A stretch of DNA of 9,736 nt from Bacillota bacterium. GTDB taxonomy: Bacteria; Eremiobacterota; SpSt-956; JAKJGF01. The translations under genes and the position numbers were made by a program. Location of the stretch: NCBI GenBank assembly GCA_029555925.1, contig JAKPQU010000473.1, forward strand, positions 1 to 9,736. Reading direction: 5' to 3'. Numbering within the stretch: position 1 is the first letter of the stretch; every line of letters starts with the position of its first letter. The notes under the pieces are model-generated. The model saw nothing but the letters and a program-made list of their open reading frames with translations, made no database searches and was not told where the DNA came from. Of this stretch, positions 1 through 7,407 are shown piece by piece.

Positions 1-18
1 TCATCATTTTCATATAAA

Positions 19-36
19 TTTACCTGTAGCGGTACT
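19..36 (+). repeat. 18-bp repeat, inverted partner at 9513-9530
   Basis: The sequence TTTACCTGTAGCGGTACT is the exact reverse complement of positions 9513-9530. The match stops abruptly on both sides. This copy lies just upstream of the dyad at 43-60 and the first kinase gene; the other adjoins a composite repeat element. Its function is unknown. It could be the edge of a dispersed repeat, a protein binding site or an element end. Confidence 0.75.
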
Positions 37-42
37 TAGAAA

Positions 43-60
43 CAGTTATATTTATAACTG
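43..60. promoter_or_regulatory. Operator-like perfect dyad upstream of the first kinase gene
   Basis: CAGTTATA at 43-50 and TATAACTG at 53-60 form a perfect 8-bp inverted repeat around a 2-bp centre. Six bases downstream is TATAAT (67-72), a perfect -10 hexamer, and a second TATAAT lies at 86-91. Neither has a recognisable -35 box, and the dyad covers the place where the -35 of the first would fall. This fits an operator or activator site for the gene at 171, but binding by a regulator is inference. The arms could also pair as a weak RNA hairpin. Confidence 0.45.
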
Positions 61-126
61 CAATTTTATAATATATCTGTTATTCTATAATAAGGAAAAG
101 AATTGAAGTAACAATCTATTTCCTCG

Positions 127-147
127 CGTGACGCGTGACGCGTCACG
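127..147. repeat. CGTNACG heptad array (3 units, last one flipped)
   Basis: Three contiguous heptads are present: CGTGACG, CGTGACG and CGTCACG. The last is the reverse complement of the others, so 127-135 and 139-147 form a 9-bp GC-rich stem with a 3-nt loop. The array ends 24 nt before the ATG of the kinase gene, leaving room for little beyond its ribosome binding site. It belongs to the repeat family also seen at 2188-2208, 4991-5023, 8585-8626, 9405-9446 and 9636-9705. Confidence 0.85.
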
Positions 148-170
148 ATCTTAAAAATAAAGGTGATATA

Positions 171-2093
171 ATGAAGATAGAGAACATATTAACTAACAAA
201 TGGATAGATAAATGGCGTAAAGAAAAACACAGTAATATTATACCTGTTACTGAAAGATTTGTTGAAAAATTTCTGGATGCGGTAAATAATGATGATGAAC
301 TGACTGCCTGTGAAGAAGGTCAGCTGCTCGGAAGGGAAATCAATATTTCCTTCACTCCTTCTGACATTATAGAAGCATGGAAGAACCTCAAAAATTCCTT
401 TATAAACCTGCTAGAGGAAGAAAATTGTTCCTCTGCCATAGAAGCCAGTGAAAAAATGTTTAACAGCTCTAAGATAGGATTTCTGGAAGAAGTGCTTAAC
501 AGACAAAACCTGGAACTTCAAAATGTTCAGATGAGGGAAAAAGAACTGTCTACAAGGTTTGAAGTAGCAGAATATGAGCTCTCCATATCTTTAAGTAAAA
601 AAGTCACTTTATATGAAGCCATGAATCTGACTCTTGATACAATTATTCGTCTTACAGGTGCTGAAAGGGCATCTATTATGTTATGGGATGAAAAAGAAGA
701 ATTACTTGCGGTGAAAGCGGCAAGAGGAGTTGATGCGGAGCCTTTCGGCCTCTATAAAATAAAATCGGGAGAAGGTATCGGAGGATGGGCTTTTGAGCAT
801 GGCCAGGTATGCGTGGTAAACGATGTAAGAAAAGACAGTCGTTTTATAAAATCACCTTCCAATCAGAAGGAAATTAAATCTATTATCTGTTTGCCTCTTA
901 TTGCAGAAGATTTTAAAATGGGAGTTATCATAGTAGGGACTCTGAGCAAATACCATAATTTCACAAAAGATGAAATAAAAACACTGGAGCTTATAGCAAG
1001 CCGTTCTGCTCTTGTAATTGATAACGTTATACTCCATGAAAATGAAAAGAAATATATTGAAGAATTGAAAGAAAAAACAGACAAATTGAATGCTATAGTG
1101 AGAGATATGGGAGACGGAGTATTACTGTTTGATAAAAACGGCTCTATTACATTCTTTAACAGAGCAGCAGAATATATTATGAACAGAACGGAAGAACAGG
1201 TAATTGGCACAGAATGGACGTCTCTTATAAACCTCAGGGATGATGAAGGAAAGCCTGTATCAATAGAACCTTCTTTTAAATTCAAACGTTCTAAAGGATT
1301 TATCAATACTGCTCCAGAAGAAAGAAAATTTTTAAGTGCTACGGCAACACCGCTCCTCAATCCACATGGAGAAAAAATCGGAGGTATTGTAGTAATCAGC
1401 GATATGTCCAAAGAAAAAGAGATAGAGAAGATGAAATCCGAATTTGTCTCTATAGTTTCTCATGATTTACGTTCACCTCTTACATCTGTCAAAGGATATG
1501 CCAGCATGATATTACACTACAATGATAAATTGACTGATGATAAGAAAAAGGAATTTCTGGAAATAATCATACGAGAAGTAGAAAGGCTTGTACGCCTGAT
1601 AAAGAGCCTTCTCGATCTGGCAAAAATAGAATCAGGAAGGTTTGAAAGTCAGAAAATGCCGGTAGAAATACTTCCTCTGATAAAAAATGTTATGGATACT
1701 TACAGAAGCAGTGAAATTCATAAAATAAATATGAATATAACAGGAGACCTGCCTGTCATCATGGCAGATCCTGACCAGTTAGAGCAGGTGCTTCATAACC
1801 TTGTTGGTAACGCCATTAAATACTCACCTGAAGGAGGAGAAGTAGAGGTAGGAGGATATATACAGGATAATAAAATAATTATTTATGTTCAGGACCATGG
1901 TATTGGTATACCGGAAGAAGAAATTGAAGGGGTTTTTGATAAATTCCACAGGGTAAAATCAGGCCATAGAATTGCCGGTGCAGGACTGGGGTTATTTATT
2001 ACGAAAAATATTATAGATGCCCATGAAGGCAACATATGGGTTGAAAGTTCTCACGGAAAAGGAAGCAAATTTATATTTTCTTTGAATTTATAG
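171..2093 (+). CDS. Cytosolic GAF-PAS sensor histidine kinase
   Basis: This 640-residue kinase should autophosphorylate on His431 and pass the phosphate to an unidentified response regulator. Order: a helical N-terminal region (about 1-100) faintly like RsbR-type N-terminal domains, a coiled coil (100-140), a GAF domain (about 145-290), a PAS domain (about 305-415), HisKA with the H-box SHDLRSPL (His431), and HATPase_c with N-box NLVGNAIKYS (N543, N547), G1 box DHGIGIP (D575) and G2 box AGAGLGL (from 602). All catalytic motifs look intact. No signal peptide or membrane helix is visible, so it should sense a cytoplasmic cue. The ATG at 171 is preferred because AAAGGTG (159-165) precedes it; an in-frame GTG at 135 lies inside the heptad repeat. 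No receiver domain or regulator gene follows, so it is an orphan kinase locally. Confidence 0.93.
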   Translation: MKIENILTNKWIDKWRKEKHSNIIPVTERFVEKFLDAVNNDDELTACEEGQLLGREINISFTPSDIIEAWKNLKNSFINLLEEENCSSAIEASEKMFNSSKIGFLEEVLNRQNLELQNVQMREKELSTRFEVAEYELSISLSKKVTLYEAMNLTLDTIIRLTGAERASIMLWDEKEELLAVKAARGVDAEPFGLYKIKSGEGIGGWAFEHGQVCVVNDVRKDSRFIKSPSNQKEIKSIICLPLIAEDFKMGVIIVGTLSKYHNFTKDEIKTLELIASRSALVIDNVILHENEKKYIEELKEKTDKLNAIVRDMGDGVLLFDKNGSITFFNRAAEYIMNRTEEQVIGTEWTSLINLRDDEGKPVSIEPSFKFKRSKGFINTAPEERKFLSATATPLLNPHGEKIGGIVVISDMSKEKEIEKMKSEFVSIVSHDLRSPLTSVKGYASMILHYNDKLTDDKKKEFLEIIIREVERLVRLIKSLLDLAKIESGRFESQKMPVEILPLIKNVMDTYRSSEIHKINMNITGDLPVIMADPDQLEQVLHNLVGNAIKYSPEGGEVEVGGYIQDNKIIIYVQDHGIGIPEEEIEGVFDKFHRVKSGHRIAGAGLGLFITKNIIDAHEGNIWVESSHGKGSKFIFSLNL

Positions 2094-2183
2094 ACACGTA
2101 AAACTATTTATTTAACTGACCATCATGACCATGCAGGTCACAATATAAACATTACTGAATTAAGTATAAATAATACATATATG

Positions 2184-2212
2184 CTCTCGTTACGCGTTAC
2201 GCGTAACGAGAG
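2184..2212. repeat. Heptad array forming a strong hairpin
   Basis: CTCTCGTTACGC (2184-2195) pairs perfectly with GCGTAACGAGAG (2201-2212) across a 5-nt loop. The core is three heptads, CGTTACG, CGTTACG and CGTAACG, with the last flipped, the same two-plus-one design as the array at 127-147. It lies between the kinase stop and the pilin operon promoter. It could stop or stabilise the kinase transcript, but no T-run follows, so it is not a canonical intrinsic terminator. Confidence 0.85.
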
Positions 2213-2302
2213 AAAAGCGTTTATTACTTGCCTGTACTCCGAACAGTAACAGACAGTAAAGCATAAAACTTCATCCTTTTCATATAAAAAATTTTCCCAT
2301 CA

Positions 2303-2331
2303 TTGACTTTTCACATATTTTAATATAAAAT
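2303..2331 (+). promoter_or_regulatory. Sigma70-type promoter of the pilin-like operon
   Basis: TTGACT (2303-2308) and TAAAAT (2326-2331) are each one base from consensus and are separated by 17 bp. An alternative -10, TATAAA, starts two bases earlier. The expected start site near 2338 would give a leader of about 40 nt before the ATG at 2377, which has AAAGGA at 2364-2369. This is the best promoter match I see in the window. Confidence 0.6.
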
Positions 2332-2376
2332 TATTATAGATAAACCTGTGTAATCTATAATATAAAGGAATAATAT

Positions 2377-2790
2377 ATGTTTTTAAATAAACATGGTTTT
2401 ACCTTTGCAGAAATAATGATATCAGTCGGTATACTATCTCTTCTTCTTTTAACTGTCCTGGCTATCTTCGGAACAACACTTGCAGGGATAAAAAGAGGAG
2501 AAAATGAAATAGTAGCCGCATCACTTGCACAGCAGGTAATGGAAACCTATAAAAATGATCTGGAACTGAATTTTGATAGATATGCAGTCGGTACTCACGG
2601 AAATGTTATTCTTGAACAGAATATTATAAATGGAATTCCTTTCACGGCTGAAATTGACATATCAAAGATAGGAGGATTATCTGAATCACGTATAAAAAAA
2701 GTTGAGGTAAATATAGGATGGAAAGATAATACGTTAGGAAATACTAAATTTAAGCTTACCACCTATATAAACAAAGGCAATGATAAATAA
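2377..2790 (+). CDS. Minor pilin / pseudopilin, GspI/PilV-like
   Basis: This 137-residue class III prepilin would be cut by prepilin peptidase after Gly7, leaving Phe at +1 and the conserved Glu at +5 (Glu12, motif GFTFAE). The following 25 or so hydrophobic residues form the alpha-1 helix that anchors the subunit in the inner membrane before assembly. The length, the position as first gene of the cluster and the motif LAQQVMETYKN just after the helix match GspI/PilV family minor subunits, which join the J and K (or W and X) subunits to prime fibre assembly. The start is supported by AAAGGA seven bases upstream. It overlaps the next gene by 11 bp. Whether it serves a type IV pilus or a type II secretion system cannot be decided here. 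Confidence 0.85.
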   Translation: MFLNKHGFTFAEIMISVGILSLLLLTVLAIFGTTLAGIKRGENEIVAASLAQQVMETYKNDLELNFDRYAVGTHGNVILEQNIINGIPFTAEIDISKIGGLSESRIKKVEVNIGWKDNTLGNTKFKLTTYINKGNDK

Positions 2791-3469
2791 GGTAGGAAAA
2801 ACAGGTTTTTCCCTTGTAGAACTTATAATATCCATAGCAATAATCAGTCTCATATTAACAGCTATCAGTATTGTAATGGTCAGCAGCATGAGACTATCTG
2901 TCATAGGTCGGACCAGAGGAGGCATTCAGGGCAGTGCTATATCTGCTCTGGGTTATTTATCAAGAGAACTTATGGAATCGGATATAAGATCTGCCTATAT
3001 CTATAATATAGATGCCAGCCGCCCTACTGCAATAAGTTTCCTGTCGGCGGTAGAATTAAACGGTGTGGATCTTAAATATGAACTGTCTACAGGTAAAATG
3101 GCGTGGCAAAAATATATCATATATTTCCTTGTTCCAGATACGGCTACGGAAGATAAAATGTTAATACGGAAGGAGTATAATCCGAAAGATCCCGGCACAC
3201 CTCCCGCAAGTGGTTTCGAATATTATATTGAAAGAACCATACCTTTACTGGCGAAGGATATGGAACCTGAATGTAAGTATACACCCGGTGACAGCAGATG
3301 CAGGGTAGTTGCCCATGGAATATATGAACTTGAAGCAGTATTGCCAGATCCGAATGACTATGTAAACAAACGTTATATGACACTTTCAGTAAAGGTCCGT
3401 GCTGTATCTGTGAACAAACAGCTGAAGGAACAGTCAGAATACAAGACAAGGGTTTACTTCAGAAATTAG
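2780..3469 (+). CDS. Minor pilin / pseudopilin, GspJ/PilW-like
   Basis: This 229-residue prepilin has the cleavage motif GFSLVE: cleavage after Gly9 leaves Phe10 at +1 and Glu14 at +5, followed by a hydrophobic helix to about residue 35. Its larger C-terminal globular part fits GspJ/PilW minor subunits. Cys165 and Cys174 are nine residues apart and could form the disulfide loop common in pilin C-terminal regions, which would suit a periplasmic or surface location. The ATG lies inside the end of the upstream gene and the nearest AAAGG is only two bases away. Translation is therefore probably coupled to termination of the upstream reading frame. It is followed 13 bp later by the GspK/PilX-like gene. 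The family call rests on position and motif; the globular domain itself is divergent. Confidence 0.83.
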   Translation: MINKVGKTGFSLVELIISIAIISLILTAISIVMVSSMRLSVIGRTRGGIQGSAISALGYLSRELMESDIRSAYIYNIDASRPTAISFLSAVELNGVDLKYELSTGKMAWQKYIIYFLVPDTATEDKMLIRKEYNPKDPGTPPASGFEYYIERTIPLLAKDMEPECKYTPGDSRCRVVAHGIYELEAVLPDPNDYVNKRYMTLSVKVRAVSVNKQLKEQSEYKTRVYFRN

Positions 3470-3482
3470 GGAGGAATTTCAT

Positions 3483-4988
3483 ATGTTTTTTAAAACAAAA
3501 GAAGGACTGATTTTAATAACAGTTCTCGGCGTTATGATGGTTACCAGTATACTGATTCTGGCTCTATTTCAAACTGCTCTGGCAAATTTAAATTTTGCTT
3601 CAAGGCAGATAAAAAGTATCATAGCAATGAATGCAGCGGAAGCAGGAATTGCAATGGCAGTGTATGAACTGGAAAGCGACCCTGCCAGGGTGGCAAAGGT
3701 TACAGGAAATATAAGTAGTGGCATTGGATATGAAGTAACCATACAAAACAATATTAATGAACCTAATCAGATTGGCGAAATGCCTCCTTATTCTATAAAA
3801 CTGACTTCCGTAGGTTCTGCAAGAAAGTTCACAAGAACAGTAGAAACAATACTGAGACCTAGAAGTCTCCAGCTCGGACTGGCCAGTAATGGCCCTGTTG
3901 ATATGAATGATGCTTTTTATGTTAAAGTCAATGCAGTTCCCGGTTATACAGGAAATATTCATGCCAACGGAGGGATTTATCCGGAGCAATCATTTTCTGC
4001 TGATATAGTTTTCATAGATATAAATCTAATCTTCTTCCACCTGAAGCTCCCTTTTCTACCTGTTTATGATGTGAACGGTAAGGTTACCAGTCGTGGCAGG
4101 ATAAGTAATTATATAAAAATGGGTGTAGAACCTCCTGGAAATTACAACGACAACAGCGATCCCAATCATCCTGTAGCAGAAGTGCCTTTAAATTTCACAG
4201 AATGGACCTTTGATAATCTTAAAGCCAGGCATACCGATCCCAATGAAATAACACCACCTGCAGGTAATGCAACCTATCGTGTTGAAAACGGTAATCTCAA
4301 TTATTATATGGGTGGTGTTCTGGGACCATTTCCTGTAACAGAAACCTTACCTCCCGGCGTAACCTGCAGTGGTAATACATTAACTGCGGCAGGCCCTCTT
4401 AAACTCCATATTACAGGTGATATAACAATAGAAAATTCCAATTTCTACTGTCCGAGTTTAACACAGGTCATAGTAGAAAAACCAGTTTCCGGGCCAGGTT
4501 CCGGTGATATGGTCATAAAGAATACGAACTTTTACGGTAAAACTGCTCTTATAGTAGAAGGGAAACTCACCTTTGAAGGATATTCGAACATATCAGGTCT
4601 CAATACCGACGGACTGGCAATATACTCGGGGGATGGTATGGATATACACATGCAACCTGCTGATCCAAATTTTGCCGACTCAATCAATTTACCTGCCGGC
4701 GAAAGGAAGAAGCATACCTACTATGGCGTAATATACAGTGAAGGCCCTATCAAGCTATATAACGAAGGGTGCCGGGGGCTAATGGTTGACGGTTCTGTAG
4801 TAAGTACGTACAGTAACGGAACAACTCCATCCATAAGCTTTCAGCATGACAGCAGTGTTTCAGGTTTCGGGAAACTTGGCTATTCACTTGAATTTAAATA
4901 TGATCCCGATTATACACAGAATCTTATAATAACATCGCCTGGAGCTTCAGGTCATAGATATGACAGGGTATACTGGCATGTATATTAA
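3483..4988 (+). CDS. GspK/PilX-like minor pilin with large beta-rich C-terminal domain
   Basis: This 501-residue protein begins with a prepilin-like segment: Gly8 precedes a hydrophobic helix (LILITVLGVMMV and onward) that lacks Glu at +5 and has Thr13 there, as expected for GspK/PilX subunits at the fibre tip. The motif NAAEAGIAMAVYELE (50-64) is typical of PilX_N modules. From about 130 to the end the protein is rich in Gly, Asn and short beta strands (for example 306-320, 343-364 and 414-440), resembling the parallel beta-helix domain often fused to PilX_N in uncultured bacteria (DUF7305-like, from memory). It is far longer than ordinary PilX or GspK. Cys295, Cys323 and Cys430 are present. 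AGGGAGG (3468-3474), eight bases before the ATG, is the strongest ribosome binding site here. It is probably the exposed tip subunit, perhaps adhesive; that role is inference. Confidence 0.8.
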   Translation: MFFKTKEGLILITVLGVMMVTSILILALFQTALANLNFASRQIKSIIAMNAAEAGIAMAVYELESDPARVAKVTGNISSGIGYEVTIQNNINEPNQIGEMPPYSIKLTSVGSARKFTRTVETILRPRSLQLGLASNGPVDMNDAFYVKVNAVPGYTGNIHANGGIYPEQSFSADIVFIDINLIFFHLKLPFLPVYDVNGKVTSRGRISNYIKMGVEPPGNYNDNSDPNHPVAEVPLNFTEWTFDNLKARHTDPNEITPPAGNATYRVENGNLNYYMGGVLGPFPVTETLPPGVTCSGNTLTAAGPLKLHITGDITIENSNFYCPSLTQVIVEKPVSGPGSGDMVIKNTNFYGKTALIVEGKLTFEGYSNISGLNTDGLAIYSGDGMDIHMQPADPNFADSINLPAGERKKHTYYGVIYSEGPIKLYNEGCRGLMVDGSVVSTYSNGTTPSISFQHDSSVSGFGKLGYSLEFKYDPDYTQNLIITSPGASGHRYDRVYWHVY

Positions 4989-4990
4989 AT

Positions 4991-5023
4991 CGTAACGCGT
5001 AACGCGTAACGTGTGACGTAACG
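4991..5023. repeat. CGTNACG heptad array between convergent genes
   Basis: Three units of CGTAACG (4991-5011) are followed by a variant TGTGACG (5012-5018) and a truncated unit TAACG (5019-5023). The array fills almost the entire 38-bp gap between the stop codon of the GspK/PilX-like gene and the stop codon of the convergent hybrid kinase. No other terminator-like structure fits in the gap, so the array may be all that separates the two converging transcripts. Confidence 0.88.
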
Positions 5024-5026
5024 AAA

Positions 5027-6988
5027 TTATTTCTCATCCAGGACTTTTCTTATTAATTTTGCCATAACCCTTATATCAAAAGGTTTCATGGTGAATTCCC
5101 TGATACCAATCTTTTTAGCCTTTTCCGCTGTTATCATATCACTGTACCCGGTAGAAAGAATTACAGGAAGCTCCGGCCTTATGGAGAGAATATTTTTCAC
5201 CAAGTCGGTGCCGGTCTTTTCAGGCATTGTCTGATCGGTAATGATTATATCAAATTTATCCGGTTCATTCTTAAATGTATCCAGAGCATCGGAACTGCTC
5301 GAAAGAGCGATGACTGTATACCCCAGATCTTCTAACATTTTCTTCCCAAGATAAACAAGTTTTCTATCATCATCTACAAACAGTATAGTTTCCGTTCCTC
5401 CAGGAAGATTTTCTGCGAAAGAAACCTTTTGAGGCACTTCCGTATCAATCCTGGGAAGCAACACTTCGAAGACAGTACCTTTACCGGGCTGGCTGTTTAC
5501 TATTATATCTCCTCCATGACTTCTCACTATGCCATGAACGACAGATAGCCCCAGACCTGTTCCCTCTCCCGGATCTTTTGTAGTAAAATACGGTTCAAAA
5601 ATATGTTCCAGTATATCAGGTTCAATGCCGTGCCCTGTATCCTTTACAACAAGCTTCACATATGACCCTGACTTTAATCCTTCATAGAGGACAGCATTAT
5701 TTATATCCATATCAAAATTAGACAGACTTACCTCCATAATGCCGCCTTTTTCTCTCATAGCATAAAAAGCATTTGTACAGAGATTCATTAACAATTGATG
5801 GATCTGTATAGTATCTGCAATTACCGTATAGGGACCTCCGCCGAGTTTCTGACGTATCTCTACCGTTGCAGGCAGTGAAGCCCTTAAGAGCTTTAATACT
5901 TCTTTAACAATTACATTAATCTGAACAGGCATTTTTTCCTGTTCACTCTGACGACTGAAAGCAAGAATCTGTTTTACAAGATCCGTAGCACGATAACTGG
6001 CCTGAATAACCTCTTCCAGATTTGAATAAACCTTACTTCCTTCCGGTATCTCTTTTAATGCCAGATAGGTAAAACCGATGACGGCACTCAGAATATTATT
6101 AAAATCATGGGCAATACCGCCTGCAAGCGTACCGATAGCTTCCATTTTCTGTTTCTGACGGAGCTGGCTTTCAAGTTTCTTTTTATCTTCTTCAGCTTTC
6201 TTTCTTTCTGTTATATCACGTAATACACCTTCTATAGCCAGAGGAACATCATCTTCACTGAACACTATATGGGTATTGGCTGAAAAATATATTTCTCTTT
6301 CGTCTTTGCTTTTAAGTTTTATTTCATAATCTTTCACAACATGGAAATTGTATAAATCCCGTAACAATATATCATACTGTGAAATATCTGGACATATGCT
6401 TTTTATCGGTAACCCTGTAAGTTCTTCCGGTTCATAGCCGCAATAGGATTTTATAGAAGGACTGATAAGTGCAATAATACCATCCATATCTGTGCGATAA
6501 TACACGTCTACAAAGGATTCAAATATAGTGCGGTATTTTTCTTCACTTTCCTTTATCTGTATATTTTTATTCCATCCTTTAATGAGGGAATCTACAAGGC
6601 AGTAAAGTTCTTCTTTGTTAAAAGGTTTTGTAATATAATAAATATCCTTTTTCAAATTCTCTTTTATAGTAGCAAGTGATATATCGGAATAGGCTGTAAC
6701 AAGAATAATAATAACTTCCGAGTCAATATTCCTTACGGCGCTGGCAGTTTCAAGCCCTCCAAGACGGGGCATCTTCATATCCAGGATACAGAGAGGTGTA
6801 CGATTTCCTTTTCCATACTCACTCCTGAAAGCATCCAGCAGATACTGGCCATCAGAAAAAGTTCTCAGATGAAAATCTTCCTCTGTTTCTTCTCCATGAG
6901 ATAAATCGAACTGTCTGGTAAAGATAATTGTATATATATCTAAAAAATTTTCGTCATCATCTGCTATAAAAATAGTTCTATTATACAT
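5027..6988 (-). CDS. Hybrid sensor kinase, REC-PAS-HisKA-HATPase-REC
   Basis: This 653-residue cytosolic phosphorelay protein starts with a receiver (about 1-135; acidic pair D10/D11, phospho-acceptor D70 in CILDMKMP, T98, K121 in TKPF). A PAS domain follows (about 145-265), ending in the typical RDITERK linker. Next are HisKA with His294 in GGIAHDFNNIL, and HATPase_c with N-box NLCTNAFYAM (N402, N406), G1 box KDTGHGI (D450) and G2 box GTGLGL (from 476). The C-terminal receiver (about 533-653) has D539-D541, D585 in ITDQTMP, T613 and K635. All key residues are present in every module. Architecture and H-box style are common in Deltaproteobacteria and related groups. The N-terminal receiver implies control by another kinase; the C-terminal one suggests relay to a phosphotransfer protein not in the window. 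The start gives a normal receiver N-terminus, although its ribosome binding site is weak (GGA about 10 bases upstream). Confidence 0.94.
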   Translation of the reverse strand: MYNRTIFIADDDENFLDIYTIIFTRQFDLSHGEETEEDFHLRTFSDGQYLLDAFRSEYGKGNRTPLCILDMKMPRLGGLETASAVRNIDSEVIIILVTAYSDISLATIKENLKKDIYYITKPFNKEELYCLVDSLIKGWNKNIQIKESEEKYRTIFESFVDVYYRTDMDGIIALISPSIKSYCGYEPEELTGLPIKSICPDISQYDILLRDLYNFHVVKDYEIKLKSKDEREIYFSANTHIVFSEDDVPLAIEGVLRDITERKKAEEDKKKLESQLRQKQKMEAIGTLAGGIAHDFNNILSAVIGFTYLALKEIPEGSKVYSNLEEVIQASYRATDLVKQILAFSRQSEQEKMPVQINVIVKEVLKLLRASLPATVEIRQKLGGGPYTVIADTIQIHQLLMNLCTNAFYAMREKGGIMEVSLSNFDMDINNAVLYEGLKSGSYVKLVVKDTGHGIEPDILEHIFEPYFTTKDPGEGTGLGLSVVHGIVRSHGGDIIVNSQPGKGTVFEVLLPRIDTEVPQKVSFAENLPGGTETILFVDDDRKLVYLGKKMLEDLGYTVIALSSSSDALDTFKNEPDKFDIIITDQTMPEKTGTDLVKNILSIRPELPVILSTGYSDMITAEKAKKIGIREFTMKPFDIRVMAKLIRKVLDEK

Positions 6989-7407
6989 AATATTTTATCC
7001 GTTTACCTGGTAATTTATAGTTAATGTCATAACGTGCCGACCTGACCATAAGTATGTCATAAAAATCTTCCTCCCGTAAGGTGTTACGAGAGCAAACACG
7101 TATTATTTATGCTCACCACAATAATTAGAATGTGACGTATAATGTGCGACAGAGGGGTATTTATAGCCTGTTATAATATAAACTATAAATCTGGACCAGA
7201 AACCTTTATGGTTTTTCCTTTCTGTATTCAAGAGACTTTCACAAAGTTGATTCATTATAAATGATCAAAATAAAGAGGTAATTCACGACTCCCCCGTAAC
7301 ATGTAAGGATTCTCATACAAATTACACGTTGCTTTTTACTCATCTATATGTTACATTATACATAAGTTCAATTAGAATGTAAATAGATTACCTGAGGTTA
7401 TATTTTA
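6989..7407. other. 419-bp divergent intergenic region
   Basis: This lies between the starts of two divergent genes and should carry both promoters. I see no gene in it. It holds a degenerate CGTAA/TTACG hairpin (7071-7092), the 11-bp direct repeat AATTAGAATGT at 7123-7133 and 7370-7380, and GTCATAA twice near 7026 and 7056. A weak promoter candidate for the rightward gene is TTTACT (7335-7340) and TATACA (7357-7362), 16 bp apart and each only four of six to consensus. TATAAA on the minus strand (7014-7019) could be the kinase -10, but no -35 fits. Confidence 0.5.
7071..7092. repeat. Degenerate heptad-family hairpin
   Basis: CTCCCGTAA (7071-7079) and TTACGAGAG (7084-7092) can pair across a 4-nt loop with one C/A mismatch. 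The ends resemble the outer arms of the intact hairpin at 2184-2212 (CTCTCGTTACG and CGTAACGAGAG), so this looks like a decayed or shortened member of the same family. It lies about 80 bp upstream of the hybrid kinase start on the minus strand, where it could fall in that gene's promoter or leader. Confidence 0.5.

Noticed and set aside
135..170. GTG start extending the first kinase by 12 residues
   Set aside because: The GTG lies inside the heptad array, has no ribosome binding site, and would encode a repeat-derived leader (MTRH...). The ATG at 171 has AAAGGTG at a good distance.
863..1411. 182-codon open frame on the minus strand
   Set aside because: It is antisense to the GAF-PAS region of an intact kinase and has no recognisable domain; its openness follows from codon composition of the real gene.
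2117..2140. Hairpin TGACC/GGTCA after the first kinase
   Set aside because: It has only a 5-bp outer stem with a 14-nt interrupted loop and no T-run; it also contains a direct TGACCAT repeat that may explain the apparent symmetry.
2184..2212. Canonical rho-independent terminator
   Set aside because: The stem is strong, but AAAAGCGTTT follows rather than a T-run, and no T-run follows on the other strand either. It is kept as a repeat hairpin with possible terminator activity only.
3144..3449. Minus-strand open frame inside the GspJ/PilW-like gene
   Set aside because: It is antisense to a gene with a clear prepilin motif, has no ribosome binding site I can support, and resembles no family.
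7209..7265. Small 18-codon frame in the divergent intergenic region
   Set aside because: It lacks a ribosome binding site and has no supporting feature; such short frames are expected by chance.
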